From Deltaproteobacteria bacterium (lineage in GTDB: Bacteria > Desulfobacterota > Desulfobacteria > Desulfobacterales > ETH-SRB1): a stretch of DNA of 28,067 nt. The stretch is from assembly GCA_019314185.1 (NCBI GenBank), contig JAFCZU010000006.1:1-28067 (forward strand), read 5' to 3'. Shown here piece after piece: positions 15,973-24,717 of the stretch (the first letter of the stretch is position 1; each line of letters begins with the position of its first letter). The position numbers and the translations under genes are program-made. The notes below the pieces were generated by a model. It was not told the DNA's origin and searched no databases. It saw nothing but the letters and a program-made list of their open reading frames with translations.

Positions 15973-16136
15973 TGATGGCGTCGTAAAAAGTCACGAATGT
16001 AGCTATGGATGGCTACGTTAAAAAGTTTCATATACAAGGCGTAGTGATTTTTCAGAGTCGAAGGCATACATATAGTATGTTGAGAGTCTGAAAAATCACT
16101 GCAACGCAGTAGATGAAATTTTTTACGACGCCGTCA
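15973..16136. mobile_element. 164-bp MITE-like palindrome abutting the deaminase gene
   Basis: The left end TGATGGCGTCGTAAAAA (15973-15989) matches the reverse complement of the right end (16120-16136) at 16 of 17 positions. Nested inside, AGTGATTTTTCAGA (16043-16056) and TCTGAAAAATCACT (16087-16100) are perfect 14-bp inverted repeats, and CATAC/GTATG lie at the tip. The whole element can fold into one long hairpin. It has no coding capacity. The first three bases of its right end supply the TGA stop of the neighbouring deaminase gene (16134-16136). No clear target duplication could be read. Confidence 0.8.
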
Positions 16137-16634
16137 TTGTATGAGAGTATAGCTGGCCAACAGACTTCCCCTCCAGTATGTATTATCAAATTTTGAAAAA
16201 TATTTTTTAAAAAGCTCCAGACTCCTGTTACGTAAAATACTTGGCATAACCGGAATCAGGTTATTTCTAAACAAAGGAGCGGATTTTGTCAAATCACACC
16301 CCGTACATCCGCTCATTACATCTTCATACGCGTAAACTATTTCGCCAATTCCGCATAAAACAAGAGCACAATAACACATAAGACATGGTTCCAGGGTACA
16401 GAACAGGGTTATTTCTTTTGGTTCAATATTTTCCTTAAGACCAGCTAACTTCCTTACAGCGATAATTTCTGCATGATCAATTTCATTGATGGAGTTTCCT
16501 GTAGTACCTGTTCTTGATCCGGTCACAAGAATTTTATTCTGATATACCATCACGCATCCTACAGGAAATTCACCGGCAGAAAACGCTTCTCGGGCCAGGT
16601 CCAGCGCCTTTTCCATAAAATAATTATAATCCAT
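16134..16634 (-). CDS. CMP/dCMP-type nucleoside deaminase (TadA-like fold)
   Basis: The protein has the zinc deaminase signature: DHAEIIAVR (H54, E56 in this start's numbering) and TLEPCLMC (C84, C87), so it should hydrolytically deaminate a nucleoside or base. It resembles TadA in overall layout, but the block after the second zinc motif reads CYCALVLCGIGEIVYAYED instead of the CAGAMIHSRIGRVVFG expected of a tRNA adenosine deaminase, and it is rich in Cys. I therefore do not call it tadA; guanine, cytosine or another small substrate is possible. I chose the ATG at 16632-16634 (MDYNYFMEKAL), where family similarity starts; a longer reading begins at 16694. Its stop codon is the edge of the adjoining palindromic element, so the original C-terminus may differ. 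Confidence 0.82.
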   Translation of the reverse strand: MDYNYFMEKALDLAREAFSAGEFPVGCVMVYQNKILVTGSRTGTTGNSINEIDHAEIIAVRKLAGLKENIEPKEITLFCTLEPCLMCYCALVLCGIGEIVYAYEDVMSGCTGCDLTKSAPLFRNNLIPVMPSILRNRSLELFKKYFSKFDNTYWRGSLLASYTLIQ

Positions 16635-16694
16635 AAGTATAGGGATTCCCCTTTCTGACAGGATAACAGAATTGACTTGATTTAAAAAAACCAT

Positions 16695-16947
16695 CGTACC
16701 GATATCCTGTTTATCAACTAATTCTATCCTGTTAACGCTTCAAATGTACAGTATGTGATATAGATTGAAACTTTTGCAGCCTTCTTTCAAATTCTTTTTT
16801 CAGGAACTGGGACATAGCAAAATCTAATAATATTTTCGTTCCTAAAATTTTATTTCATGATTAGCATGAACATTATCCAGTCTATCCAGTTAATCCTGTC
16901 AAGGTTTTAACAAAATTTGCCCGCAGAGCCTTATGTTCTAAGTAGCG
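16695..16947. other. Spacer between deaminase and HsdR-N-like gene
   Basis: This 253-bp AT-rich region contains short direct repeats of the type ATCCAGTC/ATCCAGTT/ATCCTGTC near 16873-16899 and no gene or RNA that I can support. Confidence 0.4.
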
Positions 16948-17478
16948 TCATATTGAGCAGCTTCCATCAATTTCGAGAGCGTAAATAATTCTGGATTCCA
17001 TTGTGGTCTGCTTTGCAGAAATAGGCTTAAATTTTTTACCAGCTACATTTTTAATGATTTCAGGTTTTGAAGGTATTGAATCAAGACTATGTAAAATAAC
17101 ATTACCGGTTGATCCATCGATAATCTCTGCGTCTTCGCCGTTTGTTGCAACAACAAAAGGCACCTGATAATCTGCCACAAGCCTGGAGGCTGCCAGCACA
17201 CTACGGCGTCTGGTTACCAGGGAGCCAGGGGCATATTTAATTATCATACAAATTTTTCCTGATAATGTAACCATAAAATCAATAATTGAAATTGCACTTT
17301 TATCTCCAACTTTCACATAAAGTTCACAACCGATTTTGATATCTTTTTTTTGATAACCCTTATCATTGATAAGCAAACGAGCCAATTTTTGCCTGTATTG
17401 TTCGTCATGCGTGTCTTTTATGGTTTTACCTGTAATGAAATCGACAAGTTCACCGAGCACGAGATAACCTTTACCCAT
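16948..17478 (-). CDS. Stand-alone protein with HsdR N-terminal-like nuclease fold
   Basis: The 176-residue protein looks like the type I restriction enzyme R subunit N-terminal (HSDR_N) fold on its own, with no helicase. The pattern YVKVGDKSAISIIDFMV (with Asp67), then MIIKYAPGSL, then VPFVVATNGEDAEIID follows the order D, ExK, TNG of that family. At the second motif the expected Glu and Lys are Ile80 and Tyr82, so the usual metal-dependent cleavage site seems lost. No hsdM, hsdS or helicase is nearby. AAGGAATCAA precedes the ATG. It is probably a DNA-binding or structural relative rather than an active restriction enzyme; exact function unknown. Confidence 0.7.
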   Translation of the reverse strand: MGKGYLVLGELVDFITGKTIKDTHDEQYRQKLARLLINDKGYQKKDIKIGCELYVKVGDKSAISIIDFMVTLSGKICMIIKYAPGSLVTRRRSVLAASRLVADYQVPFVVATNGEDAEIIDGSTGNVILHSLDSIPSKPEIIKNVAGKKFKPISAKQTTMESRIIYALEIDGSCSI

Positions 17479-17515
17479 TTGATTCCTTAACTCCTCAAAA
17501 AAAAAGTAACATTTT

Positions 17516-18280
17516 TTACTTCAGAGGCCACAGATAAAACCTTTTCACTCCACTTGTCAATCTGCTTTGCCATTTTGCATTGTTATCGAGTTTACTGCGA
17601 AATCGTTGAACGCCAGCACAAATGGTGGATATGGCCTCGTCTGTATCGTCATCATTCAACCCTTTTTCCCCGTCTGGCAGAGCAATGCGCATAGCTTTGC
17701 GCAAACTGTCGAAAACCTGACAGCGCCAGTGCAGTTCTTGAACTCCCTGCTGAAACCAGATCTTCCGGGGAATACTCCAGACACTGCCTTGCAGATGCCT
17801 TTACCCATGTCATAAACACAAGCCTGTGGAGTGCAAAGTCTTTTTGTAATTTTTGCAGAAAAAGGTACAATATGATCTGCATGCTCACTTGGAACTTTCA
17901 CGTTGCCCAAGATAATTTCACTCAGACTGTCCATGCCGGTGCATCCCCATCCCAGATGAAGGATATATCCGCCGAAGAGCCCCATTGATTTACTTGTGGC
18001 ATGCTGGATAATCGTAACGATCAGATGCGTGGTTCGCGATAGTGGGAGATTCGCCTGAGGTAGACGCCCTCCCTGTCTGCGTACAACGCACAGGCAGGCT
18101 TGTACTTGAACAAAATTGATCGCCCCTTAAACTCAGGTGGCGCTGCTCGAAGCTCACTGCAGCCTGATGCGACATGCAGCACGTTCGGGGAACGTGTCCT
18201 ACAGAAACTATCGGCACAAAGATAGATGTAGGGCCTGTTCTCCGAACCGGCCGAAACTTAGTGCAGCCGGTTTGTTTCAT
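17516..18280 (-). pseudogene. Frameshifted remnant, probably of a transposase
   Basis: Three minus-strand fragments follow each other in two frames: 18280-17990, 17985 to about 17770, and about 17770-17516. They read on in sense as one protein: the first has an Arg/Cys/His-rich start (FRPVRRTGP, later TGRASTSGESPTIANHA), the second MGLFGGYILHLGWGCTGMDSLSE and ACVYDMGKGICKAVSGVFPG, the third QELHWRCQVFDSLRKAMRIAL. The DMGxGIxKAV...FPG segment recalls transposases from related sulfate reducers. The assignment to a family is from memory and no terminal inverted repeats were found. The 5' end overlaps the front of tssJ on the opposite strand. Confidence 0.5.
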
Positions 18281-18800
18281 AAAACCAAAAAATTATGCAA
18301 AAGTTATTTTCGTCTGCAATGCCGACAAGAAACCTGATCCTGTTCCTGTGCGGAGTTTTGGGGAGAGGGCAATAAAGATTGATTATAAAGCAGACAAAGA
18401 GCTAAATCTTTATGAAGGAAAATCCCATACCATCCTAATGTGTCTTTACCAGCTAAGTGATTCTAATATTTTTAATGAATTATCTAAAAGTAAAGACGGG
18501 CTTAATAAACTTTTAGGGTGCCTGCGTTTTGATGAAAGTGTAGTTGGATTTAAAAGGATTATTGTTCAACCCGGCGAAAATAAAACCGTATATCTTGACA
18601 GAGCTGAAAAAGCCAAATGGGTTGGACTGGTCGCGGGCTATTATGATCTGGCGCCCGGTCAAATTACCCATCTTTTTGAGATTCCGGTTGTTATTAAGAC
18701 AAAGGGGCTGTTGTTTAAGAAACGAACTGCAGAAATAGAAAACATGTCAATTAATCTGATTCTGGGCCCCAGCGCCATTCACAATATTGGAGATAAATGA
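18174..18800 (+). CDS. tssJ: Type VI secretion lipoprotein TssJ, abnormal 5' end
   Basis: TssJ is the outer-membrane lipoprotein that anchors TssM in the type VI membrane complex. The region from about residue 60 is recognisable: AIKIDYKADKELNLYEGKSH, CLYQLSDSNIFNEL, then LDRAEKAKWVGLVAGYYDL, matching the TssJ/VasD beta-sandwich. The first 45 or so residues are not TssJ-like and come from DNA occupied on the other strand by the transposase-like remnant, so the signal peptide is missing. Cys48, followed by NADKKPDPVP, sits where the lipidated Cys and proline linker would be, but the residues before it (KVIFV) are too few and lack the Gly/Ala at -1. The gene overlaps tssK by 4 bases (ATGA). As written, the product would not be lipidated. 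Confidence 0.75.
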   Translation: MQHVRGTCPTETIGTKIDVGPVLRTGRNLVQPVCFIKPKNYAKVIFVCNADKKPDPVPVRSFGERAIKIDYKADKELNLYEGKSHTILMCLYQLSDSNIFNELSKSKDGLNKLLGCLRFDESVVGFKRIIVQPGENKTVYLDRAEKAKWVGLVAGYYDLAPGQITHLFEIPVVIKTKGLLFKKRTAEIENMSINLILGPSAIHNIGDK

Positions 18801-20136
18801 TGATTTCGAAAAAACCGCTTTTTTGGCACCAGGGCCTGTTTTTACAGCCTCAGCATTTCCAGTATTTAGATCAATATTTCCAGTCTTTGCTGTCACCTGT
18901 GCTTCAGTACCACTGCCCCTATTTTTGGGGGGTTGTTGAAATGGAGGTTAATAAATCCGCCTTGGAAAATCGTACATTTGAGCTGTTTAAGGGGAGGTTT
19001 TTATTCCAGGACGGCACAGATATAGTTTCTCCAGGCAACTGTGTTATTCAGCCCCGATCATTTGATGAAGCATGGGTGGAAGCGGAAAAACCGTTTACAA
19101 TTTATTTGGGATTGCAAAGATTTGACAAGGCGGCACAAAATGTCACAGTACTTCCCGGCCTGGACGACCTGTCCGGTATCAGCACACGGTTTGTTGCCAC
19201 TGAGAATCCTGAAGAAATGGTAGATATATACGGGGGCGGGCCTCCGGCTCAGGTAAAAAGATTAAATTATGTATTGAAGATATTTTGGGAAAATGAAGTA
19301 AAAGAGCTGGGCAACTATTATCTTATACCTTTAGCCCAATTACAGCGGGATGGTAAGGAAATAAAATTCTCTCAAAAGTTTATTCCTCCAACAATATCTA
19401 TATCCGGTTCCGATGAGCTTGTGAAAATAATAAAAGAGATTCGTGATCAGGTGGCTTCACGCTGTCGCCAGCTCGAAGAGTATAAAAGTCCCAGGGAAAC
19501 TACAGTCTTCAGATTTTGAAGCAAGCTATATGATCTATCTTCTGGCTTTGCGTTCTTTAAACAGATTCGTGCCCGTTCTTTTTCATCTTATGGAGACGCC
19601 CAATATCCATCCCTGGGTCTATTATGGGGTATTAAGGCAGTTAGTCGGTGAATTGAGCACATTTTCAGAGCAGGTAAACGCAACAGGGGAGCTGTTTGAC
19701 GGGACAAGGGTGTTGCCGATCTATGACCATCAGAAGCTATGGCCCTGTTTTTCCGATGTTCATACTTTAATAACCGGTCTGCTTAATAGAATTATTATTG
19801 GCCCTGAACATGTAATCAGGCTGAAGCGTGATGGGGATTATTTTGCATCTGAGGATATTCCGGCCAACGTCTTTGACAGCCGGAATGTTTTTTATCTGGC
19901 AGTTAAGACGGATGATGACCCGAACAGTACTATTGAGTCCATCCGGACAATAGCTAAATTAAGCAGCCCCGAACATATTGGAACGCTTATTTCTAGAGCT
20001 TTACATGGGATTAAATTAGAGCAAAGTATGGTTCCACCTCCGGGATTGCCGAGGAGGCCGAATGTTTTTTACTTCCAGATAGATCATAACAGCCCCCAGT
20101 GGGCTGATGTGCAGCAGTCAAGAAACATCTCACTCA
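18797..20136 (+). pseudogene. tssK: Type VI baseplate protein TssK, frameshifted and 3'-truncated
   Basis: TssK links the type VI baseplate to the membrane complex. The first part (18797 to about 19498) reads KPLFWHQGLFLQPQHFQYLD, a hallmark of TssK, and runs to about residue 234. The frame then stops at 19517-19519 while the family sequence goes on in the next frame from about 19500 (LQSSDFEASYMIYLLALRSLN, later YFQIDHNSPQWADVQQSRNISL). One extra base between about 19480 and 19500 explains this. The two parts add up to about 445 residues, close to full length. The end is cut: after RNISL, near 20136, the sequence becomes the middle of TssF, so the last dozen or so residues are lost. Confidence 0.85.
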
Positions 20137-21234
20137 GGTTTTTCTTTAAAAGAGACTCTTTTCTCCTATCCAGGGCGGTCCTTTCCTGGCTATCGATTTA
20201 TACAAGAATATTTTATGTTGCCGGAAAAATTTCTCTTTTTTGACCTGACCGGCCTTGATAAATGGCTTAACAGGGGTGAGGGCTCGGATTTTGAGATCAT
20301 CTTTGAACTTGGAAATATCCAAATTGCAATGCCGGAAATAAAGCCGGAAAGCTTTATTCTTTTTGTTTCTCCTGCTATCAATGTTTTCCAACATGAAGCA
20401 GATCCCATCAGGGTTGATCATAAGCAGACTGAATACAGGGTAAGGCCGACGGCCGACATTAATAGCCACTATCAGACATATTCCGTTGACAGTGTAATCG
20501 GAATCGTGCAGGGATCTGTTGAACATCGTGAGTATGCACCCTTTGCATTTTTTGGTCGGCAGGAAGCCGAAGTTCCGATTTATAATATTAGCAGAAAAAA
20601 ATCTCTCGTTGATCAATCATCGAATGTTTATTTGAGTCTGACATATCCTCCTTCAGCCGAGCTTTCTGTTTCCGAGACCCTGTCTATCTCTCTTACATGC
20701 ACAAATGCTTCTCTTCCGGAAAATTTACAGCTCGGTGATATTTCCAGGCCCACTCAAACTTCGCCGGAGCTGATGGAATTTAAAAACATTCTTCCGCCTA
20801 CTGCCCCTGTCCAGCCCCCCATCGGGGGCAATATGCTCTGGAAATTTCTATCTCATCTCTCGTTAAATTATTTATCCCTCGCACGTGCCGATAATATAAA
20901 AGAGCTGCTGAGTCTTTATATTTATCCGGAGGGACAAAACAGGGCGAAGATTGCCTCCAACACAAAACGTATTGAAGAAATTCAAGACATTCAGGTTGTG
21001 CCTGTTGACCGGCTGATATCAGGGTACATGATGCGTGGCCAGGAAATTCGGCTTAAACTTAGAAAGGATAATTTCGCATCTACCGGAGATATGTTTCTTT
21101 TTGGATCTGTCATGGATTATTTTTTAGGCGTATACAGCAGCATGAATTGTTTTACTCAATTTTCTGTTGAAGAAAGCATAACAGGGGAGATATATTCATG
21201 GCCACCCAGGATTGGCGACAGACCTTTGACATAA
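20137..21234 (+). pseudogene. tssF: Type VI baseplate protein TssF, N-terminal part deleted
   Basis: TssF is a main component of the type VI baseplate wedge, of about 600 residues. Only about the last 365 remain. From codon 20137 the sequence reads GFSLKETLFSYPGRSFPGYR, then IQEYFMLPEKFLFFDLTGLD, strongly TssF-like, and it ends with VMDYFLGVYSSMNCFTQF and WPPRIGDRPL, the normal C-terminus. Roughly 230 N-terminal residues are absent and the tssK sequence abuts directly. An ATG at 20107 gives an open frame, but its first ten codons are out-of-frame tssK DNA. The tail overlaps tssG by 37 bp as in intact loci. Confidence 0.85.
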
Positions 21235-21897
21235 AAGAAGAACTCTTAAAAAACGGCAACCAATTTTCTTTTATTCAGGCAGTGCGGTTGCTTCATTATA
21301 TAATCCGAAAAGACCATCAGGATGACGGGCGCAAAGACAGTAATATTGGCCGATCCATCAGGGTAAGACCGAAATTATCCCTTGATTTTCCCGATACCGA
21401 TATCGATTCCATAGAAGAAATTTCCGCGTTCCGCTCAGGGACTAAACAGGCTTCTGTCAGATGCTTTACAGATGGAGCGTATGGAAATTGATCAATGCAT
21501 CTCCAGAATGGCGGCTATTCCTGAGGACCAGCGTTTTTTTCTGGGTGTTTCCGGGGCAGAACTGGGTTTAAACAGCTATCTTGGTCAGGAGATTGACGAC
21601 CGGATGGGTTCATTTCGGATCAGGATAGGTCCGATTGATGCCGATACCTTCCATGATTTTCTGCCGAATACCGGTAAGTTTGATACTATGGCACAACTTA
21701 TCCGTTTGTATATGGACAAGCCTTTGATATGGGAAAATGAAATGGTTTTAAACGCTGATGAAGTAAAAACGGTCCGTCTTGGCGAACAGCGCTGGTCACA
21801 CCTTGGCTGGGATACCTGGATGTTTTCGGATAAGAATTATCCTCACGATGTGAGCGCTAAGTTTCAAGAGCAGATAACGCGTAAGGCAGGGCTTTAG
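21198..21897 (+). pseudogene. tssG: Type VI baseplate protein TssG with out-of-frame internal deletion
   Basis: TssG joins TssF in the baseplate wedge and usually has 300-350 residues. The N-terminal part (21198 to about 21420) reads QFSFIQAVRLLHYI and RSIRVRPKLSLDFPDTDID, as expected. The frame then runs to a stop at 21489-21491, while the family sequence resumes in another frame at 21421 with FPRSAQGLNRLLSDALQ and continues through FRIRIGPIDADTFHDFLPN and LGWDTWM to 21897. About 75 plus 158 residues remain, so about 90-110 residues from the middle are gone and the junction changes frame. Confidence 0.85.
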
Positions 21898-21904
21898 CCC
21901 TGCC
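21885..21904. repeat. GC-rich hairpin at the tssG end
   Basis: GGCAGGGC (21885-21892) and GCCCTGCC (21897-21904) form a perfect 8-bp stem with loop TTTA, spanning the tssG stop codon. No U-run follows, so it is not a standard terminator. It may moderate read-through into tssH or be a dispersed repeat. Confidence 0.55.
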
Positions 21905-21935
21905 CTACGATTTTCCCCAAGAAAGGAGAAAGCTC

Positions 21936-24581
21936 ATGATAACCGTAGATATTAAATCCCTGTTAATTCACCTGAACCCGTTTTGCACAAACGCGCTTCA
22001 GTCGGCAGCCGGGCTCTGCGTTTCCCGATCCCATTACGAGGTTACGGTGGTGCATTTTCTGGTTAAATTTTTAGATGAACCCCAGTCTGACCTGCCTCTT
22101 ATATTCCGTCAGTTTGACATGGACCCGGGTCGTGTCAAAAAGGCGCTGGAGGAAACCCTTGAGGAATTCAAAACAGGAAATGCTGCAAAACCTGTTTTTT
22201 CACCCCTCCTTTTAGAACTTGTGCAGGATGCCTGGATGATTGCCTCCATTGACCTTGGAGAAAAAACAATACGTTCAGGGGCAATCCTTCTGGCCTTTTT
22301 GTCCAAACCTACATTTTTTGCATCAGGCAGATATGCGGATTTGTTGAAAACCATCGGCAGAGAAGCCCTGACAGCTCAATTTTGGAATATCACCAAACAT
22401 TCCATGGAAGAAAAGACAGCGGCCGCGGCTCTTGGAACTGGAGAAGCGGCGGAACGAGCAGGAGCAACAGGCGCCGGCACGGCACTGGGCCGATTCTGCA
22501 CGGATTTTACACAAAATGCCAGGGAAGGAAAGATTGATCCTGTTTTCGGCAGGAATAAAGAAATTCGCCAGATGATCGACATACTGGCGCGGCGGAGAAA
22601 AAACAATCCCATCTGTGTGGGTGAAGCCGGTGTAGGAAAAACAGCGGTGGTGGAAGGCCTGGCGCTGCGGATAACCGAAGGGGATGTGCCGGATATTTTA
22701 AAGGATGTGACCCTGCTTAGTCTTGATATGGGGCTTCTTGAGGCAGGAGCAGGCGTAAAAGGGGAGTTTGAAAACCGACTCAAAGGGGTAATAAACGAAA
22801 TCAAGGCCTCGGAAAAACCGATTATTCTCTTTATCGACGAGGCTCATACCCTGATAGGCGCAGGTGGGTCGGCAGGTGGCGGCGATGCCGCAAACCTGTT
22901 AAAACCTGCCCTGGCACGGGGTGAACTGCGAACCGTGGCGGCAACTACCTGGAGTGAATATAAAAAATATATCGAAAAGGACGCTGCCCTGGCGCGTCGT
23001 TTTCAGCCTGTAAAGCTTGATGAGCCGAGTGTTGAAACAAGCACTCTCATATTGAGAGGTCTCAAGGAAAATTATGAAAAGGCTCATAAGGTAATGGTCA
23101 GAGATGATGCGGTTCGGGCGGCGGCAGAGCTGTCCGACCGTTATATTACAGGGCGATATCTGCCGGACAAGGCGGTTGATCTTCTTGATACAAGCTGTGC
23201 CAGAGTCAAAATCAATATTACGACAAAACCGGACGTACTTGAAGACAAGGAGCGGAGCATCCAGGCGCTGGAGCGGGAAAAGACAGCCTTAGAGAGAGAT
23301 CAAGTCAATGGAATTGAGATTGATGAAGAGGAGCTGGCTGAGGCAATAAAAAATATAGCAATCTTGACTAAAGAAGCGTCTGAGCTGAAAGAAAGATGGC
23401 TCAAGGAGCAGGAAGCAGCCAATAAAGTTCTGGAATTAAGGGCTGGCATCCAGGGACTCGGTGATACAAAGGAGGATGAAAAGAAAGAAAAGAGTCTGAA
23501 AAAAGAGATGAAGAAGGCGAATCAGGCTCTGGAAAAGATCCAGGGAGACACCCAGCTTATCCGCATTGAAGTAGATCCCGATGTGGTTGCCAAGGTAGTC
23601 TCAGACTGGACAGGCATACCGCTTGGCAAGGTCCTGCGCGATCAGGCCCAGAACATCCTGAAGTTTGAAGATACGCTGAAAGAGAGTATCAAAGGCCAGG
23701 ATCATGCCTTGAGTATAATAGATGAGGTGATCAAGGCGTCAAAATCCGGGCTAAAAGACCCTGTCCAACCCATAGGAATCTTCCTTCTTGTCGGTCCCTC
23801 TGGTGTGGGCAAAACCGAAACAGCCCTTACGGTTGCCGACATTCTCTTTGGTGGAGAGCGTTCCGTTGTGAGTGTCAATATGAGCGAGTTTCAGGAGAAA
23901 CATACCGTGAGCCGCCTTATCGGATCTCCGCCCGGCTATGTTGGATATGGCGAGGGTGGTATGCTTACGGAGGCGGTGCGCCAGAAGCCATATTCGGTGG
24001 TGATTCTTGATGAAGTGGAGAAGGCACATATGGATGTGATGAATATCTTTTATCAGGTCTTTGATAAAGGCGTTCTCTCTGATGGCGAAGGAAGGGTTAT
24101 TGATTTTAAGAATACGGTGATCTTTCTCACAAGCAACCTGGCCACCGATGTGATTACGGAGATGACCAAGGGGGATGACACGCTTCCCGATGATGCAATT
24201 ATGAGCGCGGTGCGTCCCATTTTATCCCAGCACTTCAAACCTGCGCTTCTCGCCCGTATGGCTGTCGTTCCTTTTTATACATTAAGGGCAGACGCCATGA
24301 AGGGTATCGTCCGTCTCAAATTAGACAAACTTGCTAAACGGCTCATGCAGAATAACAAAATGAAGCTGGTATATAGTCCGGCAGTTGTTGATCAAATCAC
24401 AGCAAGGTGTACTGAAGTGGAAACCGGCGCCAGAAACATCGATTATATGTTAAGCGGTAATATCATGCCCCGCATGTCCCAGGAAATCTTGTCGCACATG
24501 ACCGAAGAGGGCATGCCTTCGGAGGTTCACCTCGATCTGAACAAGGACGGGTCGTTTAAGATGAAATTTAAAACCGAGTAA
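21936..24581 (+). CDS. tssH: Type VI secretion ATPase TssH (ClpV)
   Basis: ClpV is the AAA+ ATPase that takes apart the contracted TssB-TssC sheath for reuse. The 881-residue protein is complete. The N-terminal domain (about 1-160: [20 protein letters not shown]) is of the ClpV type, which binds TssC. The first AAA+ module has Walker A GEAGVGKT (about 229) and Walker B LFIDEA (about 298). A coiled-coil middle domain covers about 430-540. The second module has GPSGVGKTE (about 620), ILDEVEKAH (about 690) and [19 protein letters not shown] lies 7 bases before the ATG. Unlike its upstream neighbours it shows no damage. No TssB or TssC substrate is encoded in the window. Confidence 0.96.
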   Translation: MITVDIKSLLIHLNPFCTNALQSAAGLCVSRSHYEVTVVHFLVKFLDEPQSDLPLIFRQFDMDPGRVKKALEETLEEFKTGNAAKPVFSPLLLELVQDAWMIASIDLGEKTIRSGAILLAFLSKPTFFASGRYADLLKTIGREALTAQFWNITKHSMEEKTAAAALGTGEAAERAGATGAGTALGRFCTDFTQNAREGKIDPVFGRNKEIRQMIDILARRRKNNPICVGEAGVGKTAVVEGLALRITEGDVPDILKDVTLLSLDMGLLEAGAGVKGEFENRLKGVINEIKASEKPIILFIDEAHTLIGAGGSAGGGDAANLLKPALARGELRTVAATTWSEYKKYIEKDAALARRFQPVKLDEPSVETSTLILRGLKENYEKAHKVMVRDDAVRAAAELSDRYITGRYLPDKAVDLLDTSCARVKINITTKPDVLEDKERSIQALEREKTALERDQVNGIEIDEEELAEAIKNIAILTKEASELKERWLKEQEAANKVLELRAGIQGLGDTKEDEKKEKSLKKEMKKANQALEKIQGDTQLIRIEVDPDVVAKVVSDWTGIPLGKVLRDQAQNILKFEDTLKESIKGQDHALSIIDEVIKASKSGLKDPVQPIGIFLLVGPSGVGKTETALTVADILFGGERSVVSVNMSEFQEKHTVSRLIGSPPGYVGYGEGGMLTEAVRQKPYSVVILDEVEKAHMDVMNIFYQVFDKGVLSDGEGRVIDFKNTVIFLTSNLATDVITEMTKGDDTLPDDAIMSAVRPILSQHFKPALLARMAVVPFYTLRADAMKGIVRLKLDKLAKRLMQNNKMKLVYSPAVVDQITARCTEVETGARNIDYMLSGNIMPRMSQEILSHMTEEGMPSEVHLDLNKDGSFKMKFKTE

Positions 24582-24717
24582 AAGGGGAAACATTTGTTTC
24601 ACGCAAGCGCGAAGTACGCAAAGAAAAACGTAAAAGGACTTTCAAAGTTGTAGGTTGGGTTGAGCTAAGCGAAACCCAACATAAGGCTTTGCGGTGAATT
24701 GCAAAATGAGGTGAAAG
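24582..24717. repeat. tssH-vgrG spacer made of two dispersed-type repeats
   Basis: TTTCACGCAAGCGCGAAG, with more ACGCAAAG units (24597-24630), forms a short degenerate array. GTAGGTTGGGTTGAGC (from 24651) with its inverted half GCGAAACCCAACAT (24669-24682) forms an imperfect palindrome. Sequences like both are common non-coding repeats in unrelated bacteria. The vgrG ribosome site (GAGGTG) follows at the end. Confidence 0.55.

Noticed and set aside
20107..20136. ATG at 20107 as a real start of a short TssF
   Set aside because: The first ten codons are tssK sequence in the wrong frame; there is no ribosome site.
19443..20243. Second half of tssK as an independent gene
   Set aside because: It continues TssK family sequence in a shifted frame; its apparent start codons lie inside TssK.
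22109..22804. Minus-strand frames inside tssH
   Set aside because: Low-complexity Ser/Ala/Pro-rich mirror frames of a conserved ATPase.
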